64,000 bases of DNA from Iamia sp038233075 (GTDB lineage Bacteria; Actinomycetota; Acidimicrobiia; Acidimicrobiales; Iamiaceae), in contig JBBSMQ010000020.1 in NCBI GenBank assembly GCA_038233075.1, positions 4,604-68,603 on the forward strand. Direction: 5' to 3'. Shown piece by piece: positions 35,342 to 44,383 of the stretch. The notes below the pieces were generated by a model. It was not told the DNA's origin. It was given only the letters and a program-made list of their open reading frames with translations, and made no database searches. Within the stretch, counting starts at the first letter, position 1, and the number at the start of each line of letters is the position of its first letter. The position numbers were made by a program, and so were the translations under genes.

Positions 35342-36196
35342 CTAGCCGACTGGGGCCGCCTCCGCCGCCAGAGCTCGGGCCGCCCCCCGGCTGATGAGGC
35401 GCTGAGCCAGCCGGGGCGAGGCCCGCACCATGAGGTCGAAGGCGTGGGCGTCGGGGCCGATGAGGGCCCGGCGCTTGTTCAGCTGCACGGCCTTGACGAT
35501 GGCGCGGGCCGCCTTCTCCGCGCTGGTGATGAACACCTTCTCGAAGTCCCGTCGGGCCTCGGTCGGATCTGTCCCCATCTCGACCATGCTCTCGTCGATC
35601 CGTGCGTTGCGAGCGATGTTGGTCTTGATGCCACCGGGGTGGACCGAGGTGGCCGACACCCCGCATCGCTCGATGTCGAGCTCGATCCGCAGCGCCTCGG
35701 TGAAGCCCCGCACCGCGAACTTGGCCGCGTTGTAGGCGGACTGCGAGGGGATGCCGGCCAGCCCGAAGATGCTGGAGATGTTCACCACGTGGCCCTCGCC
35801 CGCCACCTTCAGGTGGGGCAGGAACGCCTTGGTGCCGTGGACCACGCCCCAGAAGTTGATGCCCATGAGCCACTCCAGGTCGGCGTAGGACATCGTCTCG
35901 ACGGGGGCTCCCAGGGCGACCCCGGCGTTGTTGAAGATCAGGTTGACCCGCCCGTGGTCGGTGACCACGGCCTCGGCCCAGGCCCCCACGGCCTGGCGGT
36001 CAGCCACGTCGAGGAGCGCGGTGGTCACCGTCAACCCGGGGCGTCGGCACTGCGTCGCCGTCTCGGCCAGGCCCTGGTCGTCGATGTCGGACAGGGCCAG
36101 GTGGCAGCCGCGACGGGCCATCTCCAGGGCGAGGGTCCGGCCCATGCCCGACGACGCCCCGGTGATCGCGGCCACGCGATGGTCGAAGTGCTTCAT
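35342..36196 (-). CDS. short-chain dehydrogenase/reductase
   Basis: 284 aa. Cofactor motif ITGASSGMGRTLALEMARRG, LLDVADR, NNAGVA, catalytic Ser in VVNISSIFGLAG and YxxxK as YNAAKFAVRGF. Downstream of these, a longer C-terminal tail (residues ~200-284) than the classical 250-aa SDR. Reversible NAD(P)-dependent alcohol/ketone conversion; substrate unknown. Confidence 0.93.
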   Translation of the reverse strand: MKHFDHRVAAITGASSGMGRTLALEMARRGCHLALSDIDDQGLAETATQCRRPGLTVTTALLDVADRQAVGAWAEAVVTDHGRVNLIFNNAGVALGAPVETMSYADLEWLMGINFWGVVHGTKAFLPHLKVAGEGHVVNISSIFGLAGIPSQSAYNAAKFAVRGFTEALRIELDIERCGVSATSVHPGGIKTNIARNARIDESMVEMGTDPTEARRDFEKVFITSAEKAARAIVKAVQLNKRRALIGPDAHAFDLMVRASPRLAQRLISRGAARALAAEAAPVG

Positions 36197-36221
36197 GTTC
36201 TCTCCTGCTCGGCGCCGCTCC

Positions 36222-36340
36222 TCACTCTGACACGAACCCCCGAGAGGCTGGCCCGAGCCCGACCTGGGCCACCCGCTCGACTATGGCCTGGTTGCCGTCC
36301 TGGTAGAGCCGGCCGCCGAAGCCGTCGTTCTGCGAGCGGG
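36222..36340 (-). pseudogene. 3-prime fragment of an unidentified gene
   Basis: The last ~38 codons (RSQNDGFGGRLYQDGNQAIV, ERVAQVGLGPASRGFVSE) read like a genuine protein C-terminus with good codon bias, but I do not recognise the family. It stops abruptly near 36340, where the opposite strand enters the PPOX-like fragment. Divergent promoter and both 5-prime ends appear to be deleted. Confidence 0.4.
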
Positions 36341-36609
36341 TCACCCTGGGCGACGAGCGACCCCGCGTGGTGTCGGTGACGGCGACGTGGGCCGACGACG
36401 CCATCGTCGTAGGCGCCGGTCGGCGGACCGCCGCCAACGTCGCCGAACGTCCGGGGGTCACCCTGCTGTGGCCCGCCGACGGAGCGCACCCCGACCACAG
36501 CCTGCTCGTCGACGGCACCGCCACCGTCGACGAGTCCGGCGAGATCATCGCCGTCGTCCCGGCCAGCGCCATCCTCCACCGGTCCCGCACCGACGGCGCC
36601 CGCGACTGA
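36340..36609 (+). pseudogene. pyridoxamine-phosphate-oxidase-like gene lacking its 5-prime end
   Basis: Reads VTLGDERPRVVSVTATWADD, AIVVGAGRRTAANVAERPGV, TLLWPADGAHPDHSLLVDGT to a stop at 36609. This is a split-barrel flavin-binding fold protein; complete members begin with ~20-25 residues before this point. An internal GTG (36367) could in principle start an 80-aa product. Truncated by the same junction as the fragment on the other strand. Confidence 0.55.
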
Positions 36610-36642
36610 ACCCGATCCGTCCTTGCGCCCTCAGGAGGCGAC

Positions 36643-36722
36643 GTGTTCTGGCGCGCTCGGGCCGCGCTGGTGGTGGCCCGCCTGCGCAAGGGGGACCTGG
36701 CCCCCGGTCCGCCCGCTCGCGC
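36643..36722 (+). pseudogene. possible 5-prime fragment of a truncated gene
   Basis: GTG 36643 follows a strong AGGAGGCGAC ribosome binding site and encodes MFWRARAALVVARLRKGDLA before running into the antisense 3-prime end of the convergent gene. A good start signal without a gene suggests the body was deleted. Family unknown. Confidence 0.3.
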
Positions 36723-38210
36723 TCATCCGAGGCGGTCGAGGATGTTCCGGGTGACCTGCTCCACCTGGGGGTCGCGCTCGGCCAGGCCCATGGCCCAGTC
36801 GGTGCAGCCGGTGGTGACAACGGTGCCCCCCCGGGTGTAGGTGCCGAGCACGGCGTGGCCGTGGGCCAGGCGGGCGGTGGCCTCGGGGTCGCGGCGGCCC
36901 AGCACCCGCCAGGCATGGAACTCGAGCTCGGAGAGCTCGTCGGGGGCCGGCGGCCGGGCCGCCGAGTCGCGGGTGAAGGACTGGGCCGGTGAGGTGCCCA
37001 GGATCTCGAAGCCGTCGGGGCAGCCGTCCTCACCGGTCGGGTAGGGCAGCCCGTCGCGGTAGGTGAAGTCGCAGCCGTCGCACTCGTAGCCGACGACCGT
37101 GGCGCCGGCCCCGAGGAGGTCGCCGTACTCCAGGCCGGTCCCGGCGAACAGCCAGTGGTCGGGTCGGTGGACGGTGTAGCCGCCCGACCCGCCGGGCACC
37201 CGGCGACCGATGCGGGCGTAGCCACCTCGGGCGAAGCTGACGCCCGTCATGTGGGTCTCGGGCCGACCCACCTCGTGATCGGACCAGATGCTGGTGGTCT
37301 CGGCCTGGCGCTCGGTGCCGTAGACCGGGTCGTCGGCGAAGCGCTGCTTGTAGCCGACCATCGTCGCGCTGTCGTCCTCTAGGCGGACCTGCCAGAAGGA
37401 GGTGTTGCCCGAGAGGAAGGCCACGTTGCCGCCGGCGGCGATGAAGCCCTCCACGGTGTCGCGCATCGGCCCGCTCCAGTACTCGTCGTGGCCCACCGAG
37501 AGCATGAGCCGGTACCGGCCCAGGAGGTCCGGGTCGTCCTCCAGGTCGGTGTTGGCCACCACGTCGATGGCGTAGCCCTCGCCTTCGGCCCAGGCCACGA
37601 AGGGCTCCTCCCAGTTGGGCCAGCCGGCCGAGCCGGCCCACTGCGACAGACCGTTGACGAACATGTACCCGATGTGGGTGGCGATCTGCGGGTCCGGCGG
37701 GTGCACCGAGGCGACCCGCCGCCCGGCGCCCGGCGGCTTGTCGAGGTAGCCGGGGGCCATGGGGCGCTGGCGCGACACCTGGGTGCCGCCGTTGTAGAGG
37801 TTCTGGCCACCCCAGTCGTTGTAGGCGTGCCAGGTGTTGGTGCCCAGGACCAGCAGGATGCGGCGCTCGCTGGTGGCCGGCGGGCCCACCACCACGAAGG
37901 CTCGGTCGGTCACCGTGCGACCGTCGGCCGTGGCCGTCAGCAGCACCTCGTGGTACCCGCCCTCCCAGTCGTCGCCCACGGTGAAGGTGGTGGCCACGGG
38001 CCAGCCGCAGCCGTGGGCCGAGGCGCCGTCGGGCGCAGGGTGGTCGTCCACCGCCACCGCCTCCTCTCGGTGCACCACCGTGCGCTGCCGACCGACCCGG
38101 GCCACCTCCACGTCGACCACGCCGGTCGTGGCCGACAGGTGGAGGGCCACCTCCTCGCCCGGCCGGGCCGATTGGGGCCAGCAGTAGCCCGACACCTGCG
38201 CTCTCGCCAT
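36723..38210 (-). CDS. N,N-dimethylformamidase large-subunit-like protein
   Basis: 495 aa. The C-terminal two thirds match the DMFase beta-subunit-like domain: LVLGTNTWHAYNDWGGQNLY, MLSVGHDEYWSGPMRDTVEG, FIAAGGNVAFLSGNTSFWQV and VTTGCTDWAMGL. His and Glu in GHDEYW fit the metal/hydrolytic site of the family. Many homologues are not DMF-degrading, so amide hydrolysis is a family-level guess. The ATG lies in CCATGG, where a + strand ATG also occurs. Confidence 0.82.
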   Translation of the reverse strand: MARAQVSGYCWPQSARPGEEVALHLSATTGVVDVEVARVGRQRTVVHREEAVAVDDHPAPDGASAHGCGWPVATTFTVGDDWEGGYHEVLLTATADGRTVTDRAFVVVGPPATSERRILLVLGTNTWHAYNDWGGQNLYNGGTQVSRQRPMAPGYLDKPPGAGRRVASVHPPDPQIATHIGYMFVNGLSQWAGSAGWPNWEEPFVAWAEGEGYAIDVVANTDLEDDPDLLGRYRLMLSVGHDEYWSGPMRDTVEGFIAAGGNVAFLSGNTSFWQVRLEDDSATMVGYKQRFADDPVYGTERQAETTSIWSDHEVGRPETHMTGVSFARGGYARIGRRVPGGSGGYTVHRPDHWLFAGTGLEYGDLLGAGATVVGYECDGCDFTYRDGLPYPTGEDGCPDGFEILGTSPAQSFTRDSAARPPAPDELSELEFHAWRVLGRRDPEATARLAHGHAVLGTYTRGGTVVTTGCTDWAMGLAERDPQVEQVTRNILDRLG

Positions 38211-38334
38211 GGCTCGACCCTACGGGCAGCGCCCGGACCGTGCGTCGTGGCGCGGCGGCCCCATTGGCACGGACCACCCGTCGGGCGGAGGCGGGAGCGG
38301 AGGGAGACCGCACCAGGTCGCTGGACGCGAAACT

Positions 38335-39177
38335 GTGACGGTGACCGCCTCCTCCCCCCCGTGGCGGATCGACCCGGGTCTGGCCCGTGACCTCGCCGCG
38401 CTGATCGGATGGGACCCCGGTGCGGGACCGGTCGCGTTGCTCGGCGCCCTGGCCGACCAGGTGCCGGCGGGGACCACGGCCAAGCTCGCCGCCGTGACCG
38501 CCGGGGAGGTCCCGCCCGGTGCCGACCCCACTGCGGTGGCCACTCGCCTCGTCCGCGACCGGGTCGAGGTCGCTCCCACCCCGGCCTGGTCGTGCTGGGC
38601 CCTGTCCACCCTGATGGCGGCCCTGCTGGACCTGGGTGGTCGGCCCGGTGCGGTCGTGGCTCTGCGCCGCATCGACGGCCGCGCCCCAGCCGTCGACCTG
38701 CACTCGCTCGTGGTCACCGCCGGCGACGACGGACCCCTGGCCTGTGACCCCTACTTCGCGGCCGTCCTGCCCGGACCCGGGGCCGAGGGGAGCGAGGCCG
38801 TCCACCGGGGTGTCTGGGCCCGGCGCACCGACGAGCCCGACGGGCGATGGACCTACGAGGTCGGTCGGGGGCGCAGCGCGGGCCCGCCCCTGTGGTACCG
38901 GGTGCTCGCCCCCGTCCTCGACAGCGGCGACGTGGCCGCGCTCTGCGCCATCTCGGTCACCCACACGGGAGTCCCCCCGGGGCCGTGCGCGTCGATCTGG
39001 CGGGCGGATGTGGCCACCGATGCCTTCGTGCACCGCACCGGGGGCGCGGCGGTGCGGGAGTGGCGTCGCGCCGGTCCCGACGCGGTGGCCGAGGGCGATG
39101 CCGTCGTCACCGAGCACCCAGACTGGGCTGGCGCCGCGGCCGACATGGGTGCACGCGTGGGCTTTCCCATTCGCTGA
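38335..39177 (+). CDS. arylamine N-acetyltransferase/transglutaminase-like protein
   Basis: 280 aa from GTG 38335 (a longer frame reaches ATG 38209). A Cys-His-Asp triad in the order of the NAT/transglutaminase fold can be picked out: C in PAWSCWALSTLMAALLDLGG, H in AVDLHSLVVTAG and D in ACDPYFAAVL. Overall similarity to known families is weak; activity is inference. Divergent from the DMFase-like gene. Confidence 0.5.
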   Translation: MTVTASSPPWRIDPGLARDLAALIGWDPGAGPVALLGALADQVPAGTTAKLAAVTAGEVPPGADPTAVATRLVRDRVEVAPTPAWSCWALSTLMAALLDLGGRPGAVVALRRIDGRAPAVDLHSLVVTAGDDGPLACDPYFAAVLPGPGAEGSEAVHRGVWARRTDEPDGRWTYEVGRGRSAGPPLWYRVLAPVLDSGDVAALCAISVTHTGVPPGPCASIWRADVATDAFVHRTGGAAVREWRRAGPDAVAEGDAVVTEHPDWAGAAADMGARVGFPIR

Positions 39178-39246
39178 CCGACGACCGTCACCCCGCCGGC
39201 CGGCCGCGTTCCCATCATCCCTACTTATCTGGTAGACATTGTTGGC

Positions 39247-40521
39247 ATGGAGGACGGGACGACGTCGGCGACCCCGCCCGCCGTCGGGCCCTCCGGGCTC
39301 GACGGTGTCGCACCCACCGCGCCTGACCTGGTGGAGACCCCGCCCGACCAGGGGTCGCCGGTGCACGCTCCCACCCAGCGTCCCCCTCACACCCATGCCG
39401 AGGCCGCCCTGGCCCACGTCGAGGGCCGGGAGCTGCCGTCGGAGGACCTCGTCGTCCCCGACGCCGGGGCCGTGGCGCGGCCCATGGGGGTCCGGGTGGT
39501 CTACGCCCTGGTGGGCCTGGCCCTGTTCGTCACCGCCCTGGGCCTGATGAAGGAGGGCGCCACCGCCCTCATCCCCGCGCTCCAGGGTTCGATCTTCACT
39601 GACAACGCCTGGAGCACCCTCGGCCTGGGCTGGTTGGGGGCGTGCCTGGTGCTCTCGGGGTCGCCGGTGGCCGCCTCGGCGTTGACCCTGCTCGACGGCG
39701 GGGCCATCGATCGGGCCCAGTCCTTCACCATGCTCACCGGGTCACGGCTCGGCGCCTCGTTCGTGGTCCTGGTCGTCGGGGTCGTCTACGCCCTGCGCCA
39801 CAAGGGCCAGGGCCAGCGCCGGGCCCCGGTGTCGATCGGTGTCCTGTCGCTGCTCATGACCATGGTCGTCTACGTGCCCGGTGCCGTGGTCGGCTACGTG
39901 CTGCTGGAGCGGGGGACCTTCGATGGCGTCGACATCGGCACGTCCCCCCGGCTGACCTCGCTGACCGACTCGGTCTTTGGGGGCCTGGTCGACCTCATCG
40001 ACCGGGTGGCGCCGGGCTGGGCCCTGTTCCCGATCGGCCTGGGTCTGCTGCTGCTGGGCTTCTCGGCCATCGACCGGGTGCTGCCCGCAGTGCACCCGGA
40101 CCGTCTCCGCGACGGCGACGAGGGCTGGTACTCGCGGGTGTGGCCCATGTTCCTGGTGGGCTGCGCCGTCACCACCCTCACCCTGTCGGTGTCGGTGTCG
40201 CTGACCCTGCTGGTGCCGTTGGTGGCCAAGGGACACCTGCGCCGGGCCAACACGCTGCCCTACATCGCAGGGGCGAACATCACGACTCTGGCCGACACGC
40301 TGGTCGCCGCCGTCCTCCTCGGCAACCAGGACGGGGTCCGCGTGGTGGTGGCGGTGACCCTGGTGGTGACGGTGTGGACCGTGTTCCTGCTGGTGACGGC
40401 CTACCCGCTGCTGCGGACGATGCTGCTCGGGGTGGCCCGGCGCATCCTCGCCTCCAACGTCCGCCTGGCCGGCTTCGCCGCCGTCCTCTGCCTGGTGCCC
40501 GCGGTGCTCATCGCCCTCTGA
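39247..40521 (+). CDS. Na+/phosphate-cotransporter-like membrane protein
   Basis: 424 aa. Soluble Pro-rich N-terminus (~1-80), then about eight hydrophobic segments; GSPVAASALTLLDGGAIDRAQ and later VSVSLTLLVPLVAKGHLRRANTL are the inverted-repeat signature region of NptA/SLC34-type Na/Pi symporters (Q-S-S type motifs modified). Possible phosphate or anion transporter at the inner membrane. The AT-richer stretch just upstream (39225-39246) probably contains the promoter. Confidence 0.7.
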   Translation: MEDGTTSATPPAVGPSGLDGVAPTAPDLVETPPDQGSPVHAPTQRPPHTHAEAALAHVEGRELPSEDLVVPDAGAVARPMGVRVVYALVGLALFVTALGLMKEGATALIPALQGSIFTDNAWSTLGLGWLGACLVLSGSPVAASALTLLDGGAIDRAQSFTMLTGSRLGASFVVLVVGVVYALRHKGQGQRRAPVSIGVLSLLMTMVVYVPGAVVGYVLLERGTFDGVDIGTSPRLTSLTDSVFGGLVDLIDRVAPGWALFPIGLGLLLLGFSAIDRVLPAVHPDRLRDGDEGWYSRVWPMFLVGCAVTTLTLSVSVSLTLLVPLVAKGHLRRANTLPYIAGANITTLADTLVAAVLLGNQDGVRVVVAVTLVVTVWTVFLLVTAYPLLRTMLLGVARRILASNVRLAGFAAVLCLVPAVLIAL

Positions 40522-40540
40522 CCGTCGCCTTCCCCCCGCG

Positions 40541-40588
40541 GAATCGCAGTGCTGGCGGTCGCCACGCGTCGCTCAGGGGTGCGGTTTC
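40541..40588. repeat. palindromic repeat family C, copy 3
   Basis: AATCGCAGTGCTGGCGGTCG … GCTCAGGGGTGCGGTTTC, between the convergent stops of the transporter and the DUF2277 gene. Confidence 0.7.
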
Positions 40589-40599
40589 GGGGCGGGGGC

Positions 40600-40881
40600 C
40601 TACGGAGCGTCGGCCTGAGCGCGGGCCAGGCGAGCGCGCACCTCGGGGCGGCGCAGGGGCGGGACCGTGGGCGGCGGCTGCTTGCGGGGTGGTAGCTCGC
40701 CGAGCAGCTCGGTGGTAGCGGCGGCCACGGCCCGGACGGCCTCGTCGAAGGCGTCCTGGGTGGCGGCCGCCGGAGCCCGCACCCCGCTCACCTTGCGGAC
40801 GTACTGGAGGGCGGCGGCGTCGACCTCCTCGCCGGTGGCCGGCGGTTCGAGGCCCCGGAGGGTCGTGATGTTGCGGCACAT
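40600..40881 (-). CDS. DUF2277 family protein
   Basis: 93 aa. The N-terminus MCRNITTLRGLEPPATGEEV and the following AALQYVRKVSGVRAPAAATQ are the family signature. Small cytosolic protein of unknown function, common in Actinobacteria. Confidence 0.92.
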   Translation of the reverse strand: MCRNITTLRGLEPPATGEEVDAAALQYVRKVSGVRAPAAATQDAFDEAVRAVAAATTELLGELPPRKQPPPTVPPLRRPEVRARLARAQADAP

Positions 40882-40943
40882 GGCGCCCACGCTAGGTCCG
40901 ACCCACCGGCCTGCCCCGTCGGTAGCCCGGCGCGGTGGCCGGA

Positions 40944-41735
40944 TCAGGTGTCCACGCTTGGGCCGATGACCGTCTCGCGGTCGAGCACCACCCGGCGGAG
41001 GGGGATGACCATGCGGTCGCCGGTGCGGGCCGCCACCACCGGCACCCCTCTGCGCCGGCGCGCCGTCGTGATGCCGGGCAGGTAGAGCGAGCGCACCAGC
41101 AGCGCCGCCGACTCCGGGTCGACCGTGGAGGCAAAGGCGCGCCGCTCGTCGGACACGACGGTCAGGCCGAGGTCGCCGACCCGATGGGCCAGGCGACGGG
41201 GTGAGAGGGCGGCACCGTTCGGGTAGCGGATCACCCGGCGCAGCACCAGCTGGAGCCGCAGGTAGGTCCACAGGTCACGGGGCCGAAGGGGCCAGCTCGC
41301 CGGCAGCAGCAGCGCGATCCGCCCCCCCGGCGCCAGCACCCGGGCCAGCTCGGCCAGGGCCTCGTCGAGGGGCTCGAGGACCTGGAGGCTCATGGTGCAG
41401 ACCAGGGTGGCCACGGCGTCATCGGGGACGGGCAGGCGGGTGGCTGATCCCCGCACCAGTGCCGTGCGACCCACGCGGCGGGCCGCCGCCAGCTCGCCGG
41501 TCGAGGTGTCGACGCCGACCCACCCGGGGCACAGGTCCAGGTGCTCGTCCATGGGGCCGCTGCCACAGGCCAGGTCGAGCAGAGGCCCGTCCCGTCCGGC
41601 CAGCGCCTCGGCGCACCAGGCGTAGGGGTCGGTGCCGGCGTGGTCGGTGCGGCCCAGTAGCTCCTCGGTGATGCCGGGCTCGTCGTCGTGGAACCGGGCC
41701 ACGTAGCCCTCCCACCGGTCGTCGCTACCGGTCAT
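40944..41735 (-). CDS. class I SAM-dependent methyltransferase
   Basis: 263 aa. Motif I PLLDLACGSGPMDEHL, GVDTSTGELAAARR, motif for the reaction pocket TRLPVPDDAVATLVCTMSLQ and LARVLAPGGRIALLLPA: a UbiE/BioC-like (methyltransf_11) enzyme. Substrate unknown. The last ~60 residues (ITTARRRRGVPVVAARTGDR) are an extra basic tail. Confidence 0.88.
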   Translation of the reverse strand: MTGSDDRWEGYVARFHDDEPGITEELLGRTDHAGTDPYAWCAEALAGRDGPLLDLACGSGPMDEHLDLCPGWVGVDTSTGELAAARRVGRTALVRGSATRLPVPDDAVATLVCTMSLQVLEPLDEALAELARVLAPGGRIALLLPASWPLRPRDLWTYLRLQLVLRRVIRYPNGAALSPRRLAHRVGDLGLTVVSDERRAFASTVDPESAALLVRSLYLPGITTARRRRGVPVVAARTGDRMVIPLRRVVLDRETVIGPSVDT

Positions 41736-41941
41736 CCCTCCGAGCCCCGCACCGTCGTCTCGGCCGGCGTGTGCTCACGGGTGGCGAGGGGCTGGCCTGG
41801 GGGCGGGACCCCCGGGTGCGACGGGCCGGTCACCGGAGCGGTCGGGGCCGAGGACACGGGTCTCGTCGACGGGTCGTCTCGGATGTCCGACGCGCGCCAC
41901 CCGAGGGACGAGTCGTCGGGCCCTGGACCACGCCGGGCCGG

Positions 41942-42274
41942 TCAGGAGCGACGGAGGCGGCTGAGCAGTCCGCCACCGCCCTCGGGCGGCGACACGGAAA
42001 CGCCGGCGTCCTCGGCCAGGGTGGCCACCTCTGCCGCCCGGGGGTTCACCAGCAGCCGGCCCCCCACCGCGACGGTGGGCACCGTCTCGTTGCCGCCCGC
42101 CGCGCCGCGCACCACCGCCGCGCCCTCCGGGTCCTGCCAGATGTTGACCTCGCGGGTGGGGACGCCAGCTCGATCCAGCCCCCGACGCAGCGAGGCGCAG
42201 AACCCACAGCCCGGCCGCCAGTAGACGACCACCTCGGGTTCATCGTCGGCGGGCACGTCGGTGGAGGGTTCCAT
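41942..42274 (-). CDS. glutaredoxin-family protein (mycoredoxin-like)
   Basis: 110 aa. Active-site CxxC in VVVYWRPGCGFCASLRRGLD (CGFC), cis-Pro region NETVPTVAVGGRLLVNP. The size and context fit an actinobacterial mycoredoxin-1-like enzyme that reduces mycothiol mixed disulfides (usual motif CGYC). A 206-nt gap without recognisable content separates it from the methyltransferase. Confidence 0.85.
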   Translation of the reverse strand: MEPSTDVPADDEPEVVVYWRPGCGFCASLRRGLDRAGVPTREVNIWQDPEGAAVVRGAAGGNETVPTVAVGGRLLVNPRAAEVATLAEDAGVSVSPPEGGGGLLSRLRRS

Positions 42275-42435
42275 CACGACGTGCAACCCCGACGGCCGCC
42301 CCTGCCTTCCCGCGTGCGGGGGGTCACGACCGAGCCGGCCGGGCGAGGGCCGCGACCACCGGACCCACACGAGGGCACGGGCACGGTTGGCCGGGGCGCG
42401 TAGAGGCGACCGACGCCGCCCCATCGTCCTCAGCC

Positions 42436-42455
42436 TAGAATTGGACAGGTGTCCA
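42436..42455 (+). promoter_or_regulatory. -10 element and palindromic operator over a leaderless start
   Basis: TAGAAT (42436-42441) is followed 7 nt later by the GTG start at 42449, the geometry of a leaderless actinobacterial transcript. A perfect 14-bp palindrome TGGACAGGTGTCCA (42442-42455) covers the start site. The near-identical TGGACAGGCGTCCA lies at 57451. Confidence 0.5.
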
Positions 42456-43696
42456 GTCTTAGTCCTCTTGCGGCCCTGAGCCGGGCCCAGCTGGCCACCC
42501 TGGTCCCCGAGCTGCTCCTGGCCGGCCACCTCATCGACCGCTCCGGGATGCCCCACGCCATCGCCGCTCTGGGCCGCGACGGCATGCGCGACATCGCCAT
42601 CGAGGAGTGGATGGGCGCCAGCCCGGTCTACTCGCGACGCATGCAGGCGGCCCTCGGCTTCGCCGGTCAGGGTGTGGAGAGCATCTTCAAGGGCATGCAG
42701 CTCGATGTCGGGGCCCCACCCCAGTTCATGGACTTCCGCTTCCGGCTCCACGATCGGGACCACGGCGAGTTCTGGCTCGACCACTGCGGCGCCCTCATGG
42801 ACGTCGAGCCCATGGGTGAGGACTACGTGGTGGCGATGTGCCACGACATCGAGGACCCGACCTTCGACGCCACCGCCGCCGCCACTGACCCGCGGGCGCA
42901 GGTCCGTCCCGTGCACCGACCGACCCGCACCCCGAGCGACCGTCGTCCCCACTGCGCCTGGACGGTGAAGATCGCCCCGGACCACCCGCCCCTGGAGCTG
43001 CCTCCCATCACCGGCCGGGTGGCCGCCACCCGCGCCGCCGCTGTCGAGCTCACCCCCATCGATGCCGGCGAGCCGGGCATGGGTGACTACACCGGCCCTC
43101 TGCTGTCGGACCTCCGCCTGGCCGACTGGTCCCACTCCGCCCTGGTCCGCATCGCCGAGGAGGTCTGCCTCCAGGGACACCTCCTCGCCCTCTCCTACCT
43201 GATGGCCCTACGGGCCCGGATCGACGACGAGGATGAGGTGGGGGCCATGGGGCGGCGGCAGCTGGCCGGTGTCGCCGGGCTCACCTCCGAGCGACTCCGC
43301 GCCGCCCTCGACCTCCCGGGCGGCCTCGACGGTGCCGCCGCCGTGGTGGCCCTCCACCCCGCCCTGCTGCCGGCGGCCTACGTCGACGCCACCGTCGGCG
43401 ACGACGACCGGCTGCTTCTCCGCCTCGGGCGGGGCGACGGGGCCCACGCCGACGGGGCCTGGCCCTCGTTGCTCGACGCTGACCACCTCGCGCCCCTCGA
43501 TGCCCTGCTGCGGGGCGTGGACCCTCACCTCCGGGCCGAGGTCGTGGAGGACGGACCCGAGGCCCTGGTCGTGGAGGTGGTGGCTGACGACCGGCCCGCC
43601 CCGGAGGCCGAGGAGGTCACCCTCACGCGGTTCTCCACGGGGGCGGACTTCTCCTTCGCCGAGCGCGCCACTCCCGTCGCGCTCAACCCGAGCTGA
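42449..43696 (+). CDS. conserved hypothetical protein, 415 aa
   Basis: Not confidently recognised. N-terminal helical part (LAALSRAQLATLVPELLLAG), then HDRDHGEFWLDHCGALMDVE and VVAMCHDIEDPTFDATA, rich in His, Asp and Cys as in a metal site, followed by RPVHRPTRTPSDRRPHCAWTV. The C-terminal half is mostly helical (SHSALVRIAEEVCLQGHLLA). No signal peptide or membrane helix. GTG start overlaps a palindromic operator and is probably leaderless; its regulation is shared, by motif, with the P450 locus. Confidence 0.7.
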   Translation: MSSLSPLAALSRAQLATLVPELLLAGHLIDRSGMPHAIAALGRDGMRDIAIEEWMGASPVYSRRMQAALGFAGQGVESIFKGMQLDVGAPPQFMDFRFRLHDRDHGEFWLDHCGALMDVEPMGEDYVVAMCHDIEDPTFDATAAATDPRAQVRPVHRPTRTPSDRRPHCAWTVKIAPDHPPLELPPITGRVAATRAAAVELTPIDAGEPGMGDYTGPLLSDLRLADWSHSALVRIAEEVCLQGHLLALSYLMALRARIDDEDEVGAMGRRQLAGVAGLTSERLRAALDLPGGLDGAAAVVALHPALLPAAYVDATVGDDDRLLLRLGRGDGAHADGAWPSLLDADHLAPLDALLRGVDPHLRAEVVEDGPEALVVEVVADDRPAPEAEEVTLTRFSTGADFSFAERATPVALNPS

Positions 43697-43750
43697 TCGT
43701 GCGAAGAAACATGGTCGCCCGGGCCGGCCCCGGGCGAAGATCATGGCTGG

Positions 43751-44266
43751 GTGGATCTCCGCACCCTGGGACGCGACGATCGCGACCTGCTGCGTGCGCT
43801 GCGCCTGCGGGCCCTGGCCGATGCGCCCTGGGCTTTCAGCTCGACCCTGGCTCGCGAAGCCGCCTTCACCGATGCCGACTGGGACGCCCGGCTGGCGCGG
43901 CCCGGTGCCTCCACCTTCGTCGCCGTCGGCCGCGGCGGCGCGCCGGTGGGCCTCGTCACCGGAGTCCCCGACCCCGAGCAGCCGAGGGCCGCCGACCTGG
44001 TCGGGATGTGGGTCGACCCCGCTGCCCGGCGCTCCGGCGTGGGCGATTCCCTCGTGGCTCGTCTGATGGTCTGGGCCAGGGAGGGCGGGGTCGACGTCAT
44101 GCGGCTGTGCGTCACCGAGGGCAACAAGGCGGCTGAGCGGCTCTACGCTCGAAACGGCTTCGTGCGCACCGGCTGCTCCGAGGTAATTGGTTCCAGCGGT
44201 CTGGTTGAGATCGGCATGGAGTGCGTCATCGGGAGCTCTCCGCCACGATCGGCCCCGCGCCCGTAG
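43751..44266 (+). CDS. GNAT-family N-acetyltransferase
   Basis: 171 aa from GTG 43751. Acetyl-CoA-binding core LVGMWVDPAARRSGVGDSLV (R/Q-x-x-G-x-G/A variant) and the C-terminal LCVTEGNKAAERLYARNGFV are classic GNAT blocks. Substrate unknown. Confidence 0.9.
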   Translation: MDLRTLGRDDRDLLRALRLRALADAPWAFSSTLAREAAFTDADWDARLARPGASTFVAVGRGGAPVGLVTGVPDPEQPRAADLVGMWVDPAARRSGVGDSLVARLMVWAREGGVDVMRLCVTEGNKAAERLYARNGFVRTGCSEVIGSSGLVEIGMECVIGSSPPRSAPRP

Positions 44267-44383
44267 CGTGCCGTCCCGGGTCGAGGTGGCGCTCGTCGCG
44301 AGCGCCGGCCGGGACCTCCACCCGGGCGGGGTGACTGGCGGCGATGTCCGAATTGGCGGCGCGCCCGGCACCAAAGGGACGCC

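Noticed and set aside
36367..36609. Treating the PPOX-like ORF as a complete 80-aa gene
   Set aside because: Coding similarity extends upstream of the internal GTG and then breaks off at a junction, so it is a truncated gene.
38209..38334. Upstream ATG start for the NAT-like gene within CCATGG
   Set aside because: The added 42 residues are Gly/Arg/Pro-rich and the same ATG site is the start of the divergent DMFase-like gene; GTG 38335 is more plausible.
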